From the NCBI GenBank assembly GCA_031546985.1, contig JAVBJN010000017.1, positions 1 through 64,000 of the forward strand: a DNA stretch of 64,000 bases, read 5' to 3'. This document shows, one piece after another, positions 51,285-60,000 of this stretch (within the stretch, counting starts at the first letter, position 1; every line of letters begins with the position of its first letter). The notes under the pieces were generated by a model. The model did not search any database, had not been told where the DNA came from, and saw only the letters and a list, made by a program, of their open reading frames with translations. Position numbers and translations under genes: made by a program. Source of the DNA: JAVBJN01 sp031546985 (lineage in GTDB: Bacteria; Bacteroidota; Bacteroidia; Chitinophagales; Chitinophagaceae).

Positions 51285-52283
51285 TTATTTTACAGAAGGT
51301 TCGGGCTGCGCAGCGCCATTTCTGATGCGGCGAAAAGCGAGCAATACCAAACCTAAAACCGCGGGCACAATCAGGTTTACAAACCAAATGGCCGCTGTTG
51401 CAGAGAGAATACCTACCGTATTGGCCGTACACTTTCCAATAAACGCAAGGCTGGTTTCGCCACGTATACCCAGATCGGCAATTGTAATGGAAGGCACCAT
51501 CATAAGCACCAGGTAATACAACGAGATCATCATAAAACCTTTTACAATAGCTATTTCTGCACCCAATGCGTACAGTAAAAACAAATACTGTGCCGTGAAC
51601 ACCATGTAGCGCAGCACAGACAAGAGCAGCACCTGCAGCAGTTCTTTTTGCGTAATGCGGCGTATCACCTGCAGGTAGGTTACCGCTTTCTTAAACCAGG
51701 AGATGCGCTGCGCGATAACCACTACCAGGTCTATGCGAAAATAGAACACTGCCGATAGGCCCATAAGCAGTGTAAGCGCCACCAGCAATAGTTTAGACCA
51801 TATGGTGGGTTCCATAAAATTGTAATACAGTAAACCCAGCCAGCCAAAGCCCAGTGTGGCCAGTATCTGGCTAAAATTGCCCACAATGGTTACCACTACC
51901 GCACGGATGGTGCTGCTTTGCTTGAGGTACATAACACGCCCTACATACTCGCCAATGCGGTTGGGCGTGGCCGAAGAGAAAGCTACTCCCGCCAGAATGG
52001 CTTTAAAAGATTTGATAAAACTGATGTGCTCTACCGGCTCCATAAGCCGTTTCCATTTAAGCGCTTCGATACCCCAGTTTACCAGCATAAGGGCCATTAC
52101 CGTTACCACCATAAGCCAGCCGTGATGGGCCCAGCGCGTTTGCAGCAGCTCCAGCGACGACTCCAGGTGATCCTGGCGGGTTACCTGCCGGTACATAGAA
52201 TACGCCAGCCATACCATCAAAGCTGGTATGAGCACGTAATTGACTAATATTTTGATACTTTTGTTCAACAGGTTTACATACAA
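51285..52283 (-). CDS. Flippase-like integral membrane protein (LPG synthase TM/UPF0104 family)
   Basis: A membrane protein of up to 332 residues with about eight TM helices. Landmarks of the lysylphosphatidylglycerol synthetase TM-region/AglD family are FKAILAGVAFSSATPNRIGEY, GMEY-like STIRAVVVTIVGNFSQ, and the late MMVPSITIADLGIRGETS motif. Members move lipid-linked groups or modify phospholipids, but this one lacks a catalytic tail. The first possible start is TTG at 52283, only 6 bases from the divergent ruvC TTG. A TTG five codons in (52268, giving MNKSIKIL) is an alternative, since a TATCTTTG box overlaps the first one. DUF3108 lies downstream, so the two may work together. Confidence 0.8.
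   Translation of the reverse strand: MYVNLLNKSIKILVNYVLIPALMVWLAYSMYRQVTRQDHLESSLELLQTRWAHHGWLMVVTVMALMLVNWGIEALKWKRLMEPVEHISFIKSFKAILAGVAFSSATPNRIGEYVGRVMYLKQSSTIRAVVVTIVGNFSQILATLGFGWLGLLYYNFMEPTIWSKLLLVALTLLMGLSAVFYFRIDLVVVIAQRISWFKKAVTYLQVIRRITQKELLQVLLLSVLRYMVFTAQYLFLLYALGAEIAIVKGFMMISLYYLVLMMVPSITIADLGIRGETSLAFIGKCTANTVGILSATAAIWFVNLIVPAVLGLVLLAFRRIRNGAAQPEPSVK
52256..52263 (+). promoter_or_regulatory. Predicted -7 promoter element for ruvC
   Basis: TACTTTTG matches TAnnTTTG, lies inside the flippase-like gene, and ends 26 bases before the ruvC TTG. Confidence 0.4.
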
Positions 52284-52288
52284 AGATA
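52281..52288 (-). promoter_or_regulatory. Possible -7 element for the flippase-like gene
   Basis: Reads TATCTTTG on the minus strand and overlaps the most upstream candidate start codon. If real, translation would start further inside. Confidence 0.35.
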
Positions 52289-52289
52289 A

Positions 52290-52844
52290 TTGAAAGCTTC
52301 ACAGATCATATTGGGGATAGATCCGGGTACCGTGGTAATGGGATACGGTTTGATTGAAATCAGCAACAAAAAGCCGGCTTTACTGGAGATGGGAGTGTTA
52401 CACCTGTCGCGTAAAAAAGAGCAGGCCGAACGGTTGCAATTAATATTCGAAAAAGTCACCTCGCTTATCCGGCACTTTGAACCGCACGAGCTGGCCATTG
52501 AGGCCCCGTTCTTCGGGAAAAACGTGCAGAGCATGCTCAAACTGGGCCGGGCCCAGGGTGTAGCCATTGCCGCTGCTATGGGTGGCGGGTTAAAGGTTAC
52601 AGAATATTCTCCTAAAAAGATAAAACAAAGCATTACCGGCAATGGTAACGCCTCTAAGGAGCAGGTGTTTAAGCTGCTGCAACACCAGCTGGGCTTTAAA
52701 GAAACACCCGAGTTCCTGGATGCGACCGATGCACTGGCAGTAGCCCTTTGCCACCACTTTCAACTGTGCAGCCCGCTGCCCGGAGCCGCCAATCTAAAAG
52801 ACTGGTCGGAGTTTATAGCCCGCAATCCCGGCCGCATAAAGTAG
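52290..52844 (+). CDS. ruvC: Crossover junction endodeoxyribonuclease RuvC
   Basis: A 184-residue Holliday-junction resolvase that cuts symmetrically after RuvAB branch migration. Catalytic acids are Asp11 in LGIDPGT, the Glu in LAIEAPFFGKN and the Asp pair in FLDATDALAVALCHH. A stop codon lies directly before the TTG at 52290. The next in-frame ATG would remove the first catalytic Asp, so a TTG start is required. The gene is divergent from the flippase-like gene with six bases between the outermost starts. The histidine kinase follows 54 bases downstream. Confidence 0.94.
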   Translation: MKASQIILGIDPGTVVMGYGLIEISNKKPALLEMGVLHLSRKKEQAERLQLIFEKVTSLIRHFEPHELAIEAPFFGKNVQSMLKLGRAQGVAIAAAMGGGLKVTEYSPKKIKQSITGNGNASKEQVFKLLQHQLGFKETPEFLDATDALAVALCHHFQLCSPLPGAANLKDWSEFIARNPGRIK

Positions 52845-52898
52845 CCCGGTCTCCAACGTTTTCAAAAATGCTATATTTAAAAGATAATTGATTGAGGT

Positions 52899-54164
52899 TT
52901 GAAGAGTTCCACCATCAGACTCATCGTAGTGTTTGCCGCGCTGGTTGCCATTGGCATCATCGTAACCCAGATCTACTGGGTGCGCAAGGCCTACGATGTG
53001 GAGAAACGCACCTTCGATTATAAGGTAAATGTGTCGCTGCGAAATGTGGCAGAACAGCTGCTGCGGCTGAACAATAATCCTATGCCCGTATTTAACGTGG
53101 TAGAGCAGGTATCGCCGGGGTTGTATACGGTAATGGTAAACGACCAGATCAACGAGCGCAACCTCGAGATTTTGCTTACCCGCGAGCTGGAACAATACAA
53201 TGTACTTACCGATTTTGAATACGCGTACTACGACTGTATGAAAAATCACCTGGAGTATGGTAAGTATGTAGACCTGCCGGGCAATAATGAGAAAGTGCAT
53301 AAGCCCTACAGCTTTCCGCCCATTAAAAAGACCAACTACTACTTTGCGGTATACTTTCCGCATATGCAATCGTACCTCTCTACCCAGATGAATTTCTGGA
53401 TACTTTCGTCGTTGTTGCTGCTGGTGGTAATCGGGTACCTGGCGTATGTCATTTTTGTAATTCTTAAACAGAAAAGACTGTCGGAGGTGCAAAAGGATTT
53501 TGTAAACAACATGACGCACGAGTTTAAAACGCCTTTATCTACCATTCAGCTGGCTGCCGAGGTATTGAACAAACCTGAGATTGTAGAAAAGCCGCAACGG
53601 CTCATGAACTATGCTACCATCATCATCAACGAATCGAAACAGCTGGCCAACCAGATTGAGCGGGTACTGCAAATGTCGGCTACCGATAAAGGCTATATTA
53701 CCTTGCGCAAGCAACTGGTAAATATTCATGAAATACTGGAGCAATGCACCGAGAGCTTCCGGCATACGGTAGAGAGCAAGGGCGGGCACATTGAGCTAAA
53801 GCTAAACGCACAGCATGCTACCATCAACGCCGATCCGCTGCACATTAAAAACGCCATTAACAACCTGCTCGACAATGCGATTAAGTATTGCGACTGCGGG
53901 CCGGAGATCCTTATCGAAACCTTCGACAACAGGCAGTATATTACCATACGCATTTCCGACAACGGGATAGGCATAGACAAGCAGTACCAGAAAGATATTT
54001 TCAACAAATTCTTCCGGGTACCTACGGGCAACATTCACGATGTAAAGGGATTTGGCCTGGGGCTGAACTACGTAAAACTGATTTGCCAGAGCCATGAAGG
54101 CAATGTAGAGATCAGCAGCGTGGCCGGAAAAGGAAGCACATTTACCATTATTTTACCAATCTGA
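52899..54164 (+). CDS. Sensor histidine kinase (RprX-like)
   Basis: A 421-residue membrane kinase starting at TTG (52899). TM1 at about 8-28 (LIVVFAALVAIGIIVTQIY), a periplasmic sensor of about 135 residues, TM2 at about 165-190 (WILSSLLLLVVIGYLAYVIF), no HAMP domain, then the DHp box with His207 in NNMTHEFKTPLST. The ATPase has the N box NAINNLLDNAIKYC, G1 SDNGIGID and G2 KGFGLGLNY. The response regulator begins 4 bases after its stop codon, so they are an operon and a cognate pair. It resembles RprX of Bacteroides, whose signal is not well defined. Confidence 0.92.
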   Translation: MKSSTIRLIVVFAALVAIGIIVTQIYWVRKAYDVEKRTFDYKVNVSLRNVAEQLLRLNNNPMPVFNVVEQVSPGLYTVMVNDQINERNLEILLTRELEQYNVLTDFEYAYYDCMKNHLEYGKYVDLPGNNEKVHKPYSFPPIKKTNYYFAVYFPHMQSYLSTQMNFWILSSLLLLVVIGYLAYVIFVILKQKRLSEVQKDFVNNMTHEFKTPLSTIQLAAEVLNKPEIVEKPQRLMNYATIIINESKQLANQIERVLQMSATDKGYITLRKQLVNIHEILEQCTESFRHTVESKGGHIELKLNAQHATINADPLHIKNAINNLLDNAIKYCDCGPEILIETFDNRQYITIRISDNGIGIDKQYQKDIFNKFFRVPTGNIHDVKGFGLGLNYVKLICQSHEGNVEISSVAGKGSTFTIILPI

Positions 54165-54168
54165 TGAT

Positions 54169-54855
54169 ATGGATAGCAAAACCAAAGTATTATTAGCAGA
54201 AGACGACAACAGCCTCGGCTTTGTTGTAAAAGACAACCTGGAAGAGAACGGCTATGATGTAAGGTGGTGTAAGGATGGCAAAGAGGCGATGGACGCCTTT
54301 GTAAAAGGCATGTTCGACATTTGCCTGCTGGATGTGATGATGCCAAAAAAAGACGGTTTTACGGTGGCTACGGAGATCCGGAAGAAAAACCCGCTCATCC
54401 CTATCCTTTTCCTTACCGCCAAGTCTATGCCCGAAGACAAGATCATGGGCTTTAAGACCGGGGCCGATGACTACATTACCAAGCCTTTCCACATGGAAGA
54501 GCTGCTGCTTCGTATGGAGGTGTTTCTGAAAAGAAGCCGGGGCAGCCAGGTGCAGCTTACGAAATTCAGCATTGGCAAGCTCGAATTCGACTACAACAAC
54601 CTTAACCTTATGGGAGAAGCCACCAATATTACACTCACCCAAAAGGAAGCAGATCTGTTAAAATACATCTGCGAGCATCGCAACGAAGTGTTGAAACGCG
54701 AAGATATATTGCTGCATGTTTGGGGCAAGGACGATTACTTCCTGGGCAGGAGTATGGATGTGTTTATTACCAAGCTAAGGAAATACCTGAAAGAGGAGAG
54801 CAATGCAGAGATACAAACCGTACACGGCATTGGCTTTAAGTTTGTAACGCCCTAA
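54169..54855 (+). CDS. OmpR-family response regulator paired with the histidine kinase
   Basis: A 228-residue regulator. The receiver has LLAEDD, phospho-acceptor Asp55 in CLLDVMMPK, the switch Thr in FLTAKSM and Lys in YITKPF. The winged helix ends in RSMDVFITKLRKYLKEESNAEIQTVHGIGFKFV. It starts at the ATG at 54169, four bases after the kinase stop codon. It is a paralogue of the unpaired regulator at 49634 (the two share EDDNxxGxVxKxxLE, LLDVMMPxxDGFTxAxEIR and GADDYITKPF), so cross-talk is possible. Confidence 0.93.
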   Translation: MDSKTKVLLAEDDNSLGFVVKDNLEENGYDVRWCKDGKEAMDAFVKGMFDICLLDVMMPKKDGFTVATEIRKKNPLIPILFLTAKSMPEDKIMGFKTGADDYITKPFHMEELLLRMEVFLKRSRGSQVQLTKFSIGKLEFDYNNLNLMGEATNITLTQKEADLLKYICEHRNEVLKREDILLHVWGKDDYFLGRSMDVFITKLRKYLKEESNAEIQTVHGIGFKFVTP

Positions 54856-54861
54856 ACCGTA

Positions 54862-55251
54862 TTAGAGATGAGCCAGAATGGCGGCCTGTGCTTTTTCAAA
54901 ATCCGCAGGCTCCAGTTTGAGCTTGGGTCTTGTAAAATTCAGGTCATCGGCGGAGTTGATGGGCACCAGGTGCATATGCGCATGCGGCACTTCAAGGCCT
55001 ACTACGCTGATGCCGCAACGGTTGCAGGCAAAAGCCTTTTGAATAGCGCCTGCTATGGGTTGGGCAAATGCCAGTAACGCGCTAAGATATGGTTCGGGAA
55101 GGTCCCAAAGGTTATCGACTTCTGTTTTAGGTACCACAAGTGTATGGCCTTCCGTCATCGGAAAAATATCGAGAAAAGCGTAAAAATGCTCGTTTTCAGC
55201 AATTTTATAGGAAGGAATATCCCCTGCAATGATCTTCGAAAATATAGTCAT
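54862..55251 (-). CDS. HIT-family nucleotide hydrolase/transferase
   Basis: A 129-residue histidine-triad protein. The triad is His90, His92, His94 in VPHAHMHLVPI. The N-terminal IFSKIIAGDIPSYKIAEN is typical of the HINT/PKCI branch that hydrolyses phosphoramidates and adenylated nucleotides. No zinc-binding cysteine pair is visible outside FACNRCG. It is 24 bases downstream of greA on the same strand and converges with the response regulator with only 6 bases between stops. Confidence 0.9.
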   Translation of the reverse strand: MTIFSKIIAGDIPSYKIAENEHFYAFLDIFPMTEGHTLVVPKTEVDNLWDLPEPYLSALLAFAQPIAGAIQKAFACNRCGISVVGLEVPHAHMHLVPINSADDLNFTRPKLKLEPADFEKAQAAILAHL

Positions 55252-55275
55252 ACACTTGTGATTATCGCCTAAAAA

Positions 55276-55749
55276 TTAAATACTGATCTCTTCAACTCTG
55301 AATTTGAGTATTCCACTCGGAGCCTGTACTTCGGCCACTTCCCCTACTTGTTTACCCAGCAATCCTTTGCCTATAGGCGAAGTTACAGATATTTTACCCG
55401 CTTTGAGGTCTGCTTCCTTCTCCGATACGATCTGGTAAACCACTGTTTTCTTATTGGACAGGTTGGTAATTTTCACTTTTGTAAGCACCGATACTTTACT
55501 GGTATCAATGTCTTCTGTTTCCAGCACCCTGGAGTTGGCAATAGCGCTTTCCAATTGGGCTATTTTAGCCTCATGGTGGCCTTGTGCTTCTTTTGCGGCA
55601 TCGTACTCAGCATTTTCCCTTAAATCGCCTTTTTCACGTGCTTCTGCGATAGCGTGCGCTATTTCGGCCCTGCCCGAAGTTTTTAGCTTAGCCAGTTCGT
55701 CGCGCATCAGCTCCAATGTTTCCTTAGTCACATAATTAATCGCTGACAT
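55276..55749 (-). CDS. greA: Transcription elongation factor GreA
   Basis: A 157-residue GreA. The start at 55749 (MSAINYVTKETLELM) is preferred over an ATG two codons earlier. The N-terminal coiled coil carries the acidic tip GDLRENAEYDAAKE that enters the RNA polymerase secondary channel and rescues backtracked complexes. The C-terminal FKBP-like domain (VTSPIGKGLLGKQVGEVAEVQAPSGILKFRVEEI) is complete. It is the first gene of a greA-HIT operon, and no clear -7 box is visible. Confidence 0.95.
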   Translation of the reverse strand: MSAINYVTKETLELMRDELAKLKTSGRAEIAHAIAEAREKGDLRENAEYDAAKEAQGHHEAKIAQLESAIANSRVLETEDIDTSKVSVLTKVKITNLSNKKTVVYQIVSEKEADLKAGKISVTSPIGKGLLGKQVGEVAEVQAPSGILKFRVEEISI

Positions 55750-55786
55750 ATTCAACAGGTTTATTTAGTGTCTCAATAAAAGAAAA

Positions 55787-55819
55787 AACACAACGCCTCT
55801 CAGAAAGAAGCGTTGCGTT
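55787..55819 (-). terminator. Intrinsic terminator of the PorV-like gene
   Basis: Minus-strand stem AACGCAACGC with GCGTTGTGTT (one wobble), 13-base loop, followed by TTTTCTTTT. Confidence 0.7.
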
Positions 55820-55845
55820 TATAAAGTAAAAATAAGAATATTCCC

Positions 55846-56934
55846 TTAATGGAAGAAACGTAAAGTAACGCTGTGTACACCTGTATTGAATACAGTAGGA
55901 CGGAAAGCGTAGTCTACAGCAATGCGCATAGCATTTTTATCTTCAGAAAGTGGTGCTGCGATAGAGCAACCTACACTCACACCATTGTACATGGTAAGTG
56001 ATTTGCTCTTATCAAAGATACCTTCTTCATAGCGGTATGCAGCTCTAAGCATGAACATTTCGCGGAAAGCATATTCCACACCAGCACCAATGTAGTCATT
56101 ACCAAAAGAGTTGGCAGTGAACTGGGCCATTGGGGTTAAACGGTGTTTAGGTTTAGTGCTGTCAGCTACAGCAGCTTCGTCGAGGTAGAAATCGTAAGCT
56201 ACACCAATGTTCAGAGACGTAGGCAGATCGAACTTTTCGGTACGACGGGCCAGTGTAAGCTGCACATCCGGGCTTTCTGCAGAGGTACCGTTGAAGGTAA
56301 GACCATCACCGGAGAAACGCATAGAAGGACCCCAGTTTCTCAGTGTAATACCGAAATGCAGGTTATCGCGCTTACCGGTTACATACTGGATACCCGCGTC
56401 AATACCGAAACCACCAGCTCTAACGTTGGTAATAGCTTCAGAAACACCGGTAACCATCAAACCTGCGCTAATGTTTTTGGAGAAGTTTTTGGCATATCCC
56501 AGAGACACGTTGAAGAACTGTGGACGGTAAGTACCGTAACCACCTTCAGGCGAGTTCTCACTGGTATATTCGATATCGCCAAATCCCATATACATGGCAT
56601 TCAGACCAATTACACCACCATTTTCACCTACTTTGAATGAAGCACCGGCGTTACCGATAGACATTCCAGATTTTTGGGTATAGGCGCTGTAAGCAAATCC
56701 GATATCGAGACCATTGGACTGCGCCAGACCTGCCACGTTGCTTTTCATGGCTTCCAGTCCTTTTACGGTAGCAGTATTCATACCAAACAAACCGTTGGTT
56801 GCAGCCCAGGGATTGATATTCAACTCCAACGCTCCAGCCTGGCCGGAACGATCTTTATTACCGGCAAATACGCTAGCAGAAGTTGCAAGCATACCAGCAG
56901 CCAGTAAAAAATGATATTTGGAAAATTTGATCAT
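55846..56934 (-). CDS. PorV/PorQ-family outer-membrane protein
   Basis: A 362-residue outer-membrane barrel. Signal peptide to about residue 24 (ASVFAG), then SGQAGALELNINPWAATNGLFGMNTATVKGLEAMKSNVAGLAQ, the start typical of PorV/PorQ and related FadL-fold proteins, followed by about fourteen amphipathic strands. PorV shuttles T9SS cargo from the translocon to the cell surface. A hairpin lies between it and the upstream T9SS surface-protein gene, which is on the same strand. Related proteins occur with T9SS cargo in other Bacteroidota, so a dedicated partner of that cargo is plausible. Confidence 0.8.
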   Translation of the reverse strand: MIKFSKYHFLLAAGMLATSASVFAGNKDRSGQAGALELNINPWAATNGLFGMNTATVKGLEAMKSNVAGLAQSNGLDIGFAYSAYTQKSGMSIGNAGASFKVGENGGVIGLNAMYMGFGDIEYTSENSPEGGYGTYRPQFFNVSLGYAKNFSKNISAGLMVTGVSEAITNVRAGGFGIDAGIQYVTGKRDNLHFGITLRNWGPSMRFSGDGLTFNGTSAESPDVQLTLARRTEKFDLPTSLNIGVAYDFYLDEAAVADSTKPKHRLTPMAQFTANSFGNDYIGAGVEYAFREMFMLRAAYRYEEGIFDKSKSLTMYNGVSVGCSIAAPLSEDKNAMRIAVDYAFRPTVFNTGVHSVTLRFFH

Positions 56935-56963
56935 AAAATCAGTTTTGTAAGAAGTTTGATAAT

Positions 56964-56993
56964 AACCTACCGGAGCCGGAACCCCGGTAGGTT
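56964..56993 (-). other. Intercistronic hairpin
   Basis: AACCTACCGG and CCGGTAGGTT form a 10-bp perfect stem with a 10-base loop between the surface-protein and PorV-like genes. The following T run is weak, so it may be an RNA-processing or attenuation site and not a full terminator. Confidence 0.5.
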
Positions 56994-57001
56994 TAAACTA
57001 A

Positions 57002-60000
57002 TTAAAATTTATCAATATCAATAGGACGCATAGCACCAAACCATTTCACAACGGTTTCACCTACCCCATCAATTTTTACGTGGAATAAATACATACCACT
57101 CGCAACAGGCACACCCTTTTCATTTTTCAAATCCCAGTCGATGAACTGTGCGGTAGGATCGTCTTTATCCAGTTTTCTGATCAGAACACCATCCAGGGTG
57201 TAAATCTTCACAGTGGCTCTGCGTGGCAGGTTAATGATTCTCACCCTGTTGTCCAGACGGTTAGCTTCGTACTGGCTGAAAGCATAGTAAGGGTTAGGTA
57301 CCACTTTAATGCGATCCAGCAGTGCTTGTTTGTCGCTGGTGTAAGGGTTGTTTGAATCTCCGTATTTGGTAGGCTGCAAACCTTCAGTAGAGAAAGTATA
57401 GAACGGACGTCCGTCATTCTGCAGTTGCTGACCTGGCTGTGGTACATAAACCTGGTAAGGTTTGTTTGCACGCAGGCTAACACGTGTTTCTGTAGGAATC
57501 AGACCATTCTGCCAGCTCAACAGGCTAAAGCTAGGCTTAACCATTGTAGCACCTGCCCACATGATTTTGGTATACACATTACGTTTATCAACGTTTGGTG
57601 CATTGATCGGTTTAGCTTCACCTGCTTTCAGTTGGTTCCAGATAACATCCGGACCGCCTGGGTAAGCATCATACTTGCTTCTCAGTACATATACAAAGTG
57701 TTTACCACCGTATACCAGACCAGCAGAAGTATTCAGTGTAGCAGTTGGGTTCCAGATCATGTCACCACCGTTTTCACTTTTCAACCAGGAATCTTCACCA
57801 AACATCATATTCAGACGCTCACCGGTTTCTACGTTTACAGCATAACCAGGGAACCAGCTGTGACCATAGTCAACAGCAGAATCTTCATACTGAGGTGTAC
57901 CATCTCCGGCAGCATCCAGTTTCAGTGAACCGTGTTTGCGGAGGTTGAATTTCATGGCATAACCTTCTGCTACAGTAGTTACAGGGTTGTTCTGTCCGTT
58001 GTCGCGCATTTCAATTACAGAAACACGGGTCCATTTGGAACGATCAGAAGTAAACACGATATCTACACCACTCAGGTTGCTCAATGGGTTTTCCTTTCTT
58101 ACGGTACGTGTACCGATATAGTAACCGTTCAGGTTACCGGTTTCAGGTCTAACGGCCTGCTCACCTTTCCATGCAAATCCAAAACCACAGGTAGGTCTGG
58201 CTTCAGAAGCCACCATCAGGTAAGGAGCCCATGTACCGGTAAGCATAGCTTCAAAGTTCTGCTCAGGATCATCGTTATCCACGATTACCCTTGCAAGCTG
58301 TGAACCATCTACGGTAACAGTGTTGTTAGAAGGATCGTTGTCATAATCAGCATAATCGCAGTTGCCATTATCTGTATGTACAGTACCACAACGAATCCAG
58401 TTTAACGCTGATTCGCCTTCACCATCTTCTACACCACCTAACCAGGTTTTGAAAGTATCCTTGTAGGCAACTGAAGCACTGATGAAACCATTACCATTAG
58501 TTTTCTCATCACCAGAACGGGCAGCTTGTTTGATATTTACAGAGATACCGTATTTATCCAACAGGCGCTCATTGTAACGGTCAATTTTGTTGACATCGCT
58601 AGCGTTGGTGATGATCGTAACCGGACTACCAGGTACAGTTACATCTACAATCTCCCAATAAGAACTGTCTGGAATCATACCTTTTGCGGTATCCTGCAGA
58701 CTTTCCGGAGTTGCACTGTAAGGGTAGCTAGGACCAATCAGACGAACTTCAAATTTCGCTGGTTTAACAGCTTTCGGATCTACGATTTTAACATCGATAG
58801 GACCACGACCAGCTATATAGTCAGGGAAGAAAACCTGGTTGTTGTTGGCCGGATCAAAGATCTGAGCTTCTGATGCTTCAGACATCATAAGGCTGTTACC
58901 ACCGTTACCTTTACCTTCCTGACGACGGATGATTACACCATCTCCGTAGTTGGCACCCATTACAAGGCCAGCATCGGAACCCAGAGAACTAGGCATTGCA
59001 CGCACAACTCTTACTGCATTACCAAAAGCGTCTGTACGGCTTTCGATGTAAGATTCGGTTTGAGAGCTATCAGGGTTAGCAGGGTTAAAGCTTCTAAAGT
59101 TATTGTAAGCATATGCTACAACCAGGAAGTAGTAGTTTTTATAATTCACTACCGCCTTATCAGTACCGGTAGAGAACTGATCTACTGTAATCTCAAAACT
59201 GTGTTTAACACCTTTATCTTCACTGTTGATAGTATAGATAACTGGTTTATAAACAGTATGGTTAGGATCTGAGGTTGCTTCAAGGCTAGGCTCGTAGTTT
59301 ATAATTTTGGTAACACCATTCTTCAGATCGCATTGCGCAGCAATACGTGCTACAGCAGTGTTTACAGAACCGTCTACGTTGTATACCTGTGCCCTTGAGA
59401 TAGTAGAATCCTTCAATTGGAAGATTTTGTAACCTTCGAATTTGTATAAAGAATCCGCCATTTTCAGGGTAGAAGCCTTAGGAGAAGATACCAGGTATTT
59501 ATCTGCTTTACCAGTACCATACAGCTCTTCAAAGTTGTTACTTTGAGAAGGGTTGCTCAGGTACAATACGATTTTTCTATCCAGCTCAGCTTTGGTAACA
59601 GAAGGAGCGTGAGGACCATCTGTAATTTTAAAGTTGTTGTCGAACAGGTTCTGCGCTCTGTCATCTGCCAGTTGCAGTGATTTGAAGCTAACAGAAGGAC
59701 AACCACCTACACCTGGTACCCATACAGCACCAATGGTAACTTTGTTTACTTCACCTGGCTCCAGTACAAACGGACCGGAAGAGTGAATGAAACGACGGTC
59801 GGCAGGTGTTTTTCCGCATTCGCACTCAGAGAAACCACCAGCAATGGTAGGATCATCATAGAATACGTATTTAGAAGGCGTACCGGCATTTTTGGTAGCA
59901 CAATCGTTTGTAAACGGTGTACCATCTTTCCAGGTACCGGTCATATAACGATAGAAATCAGGACCATTGAATGGGTTACCCTGAGAGGTATTATCGTTAT

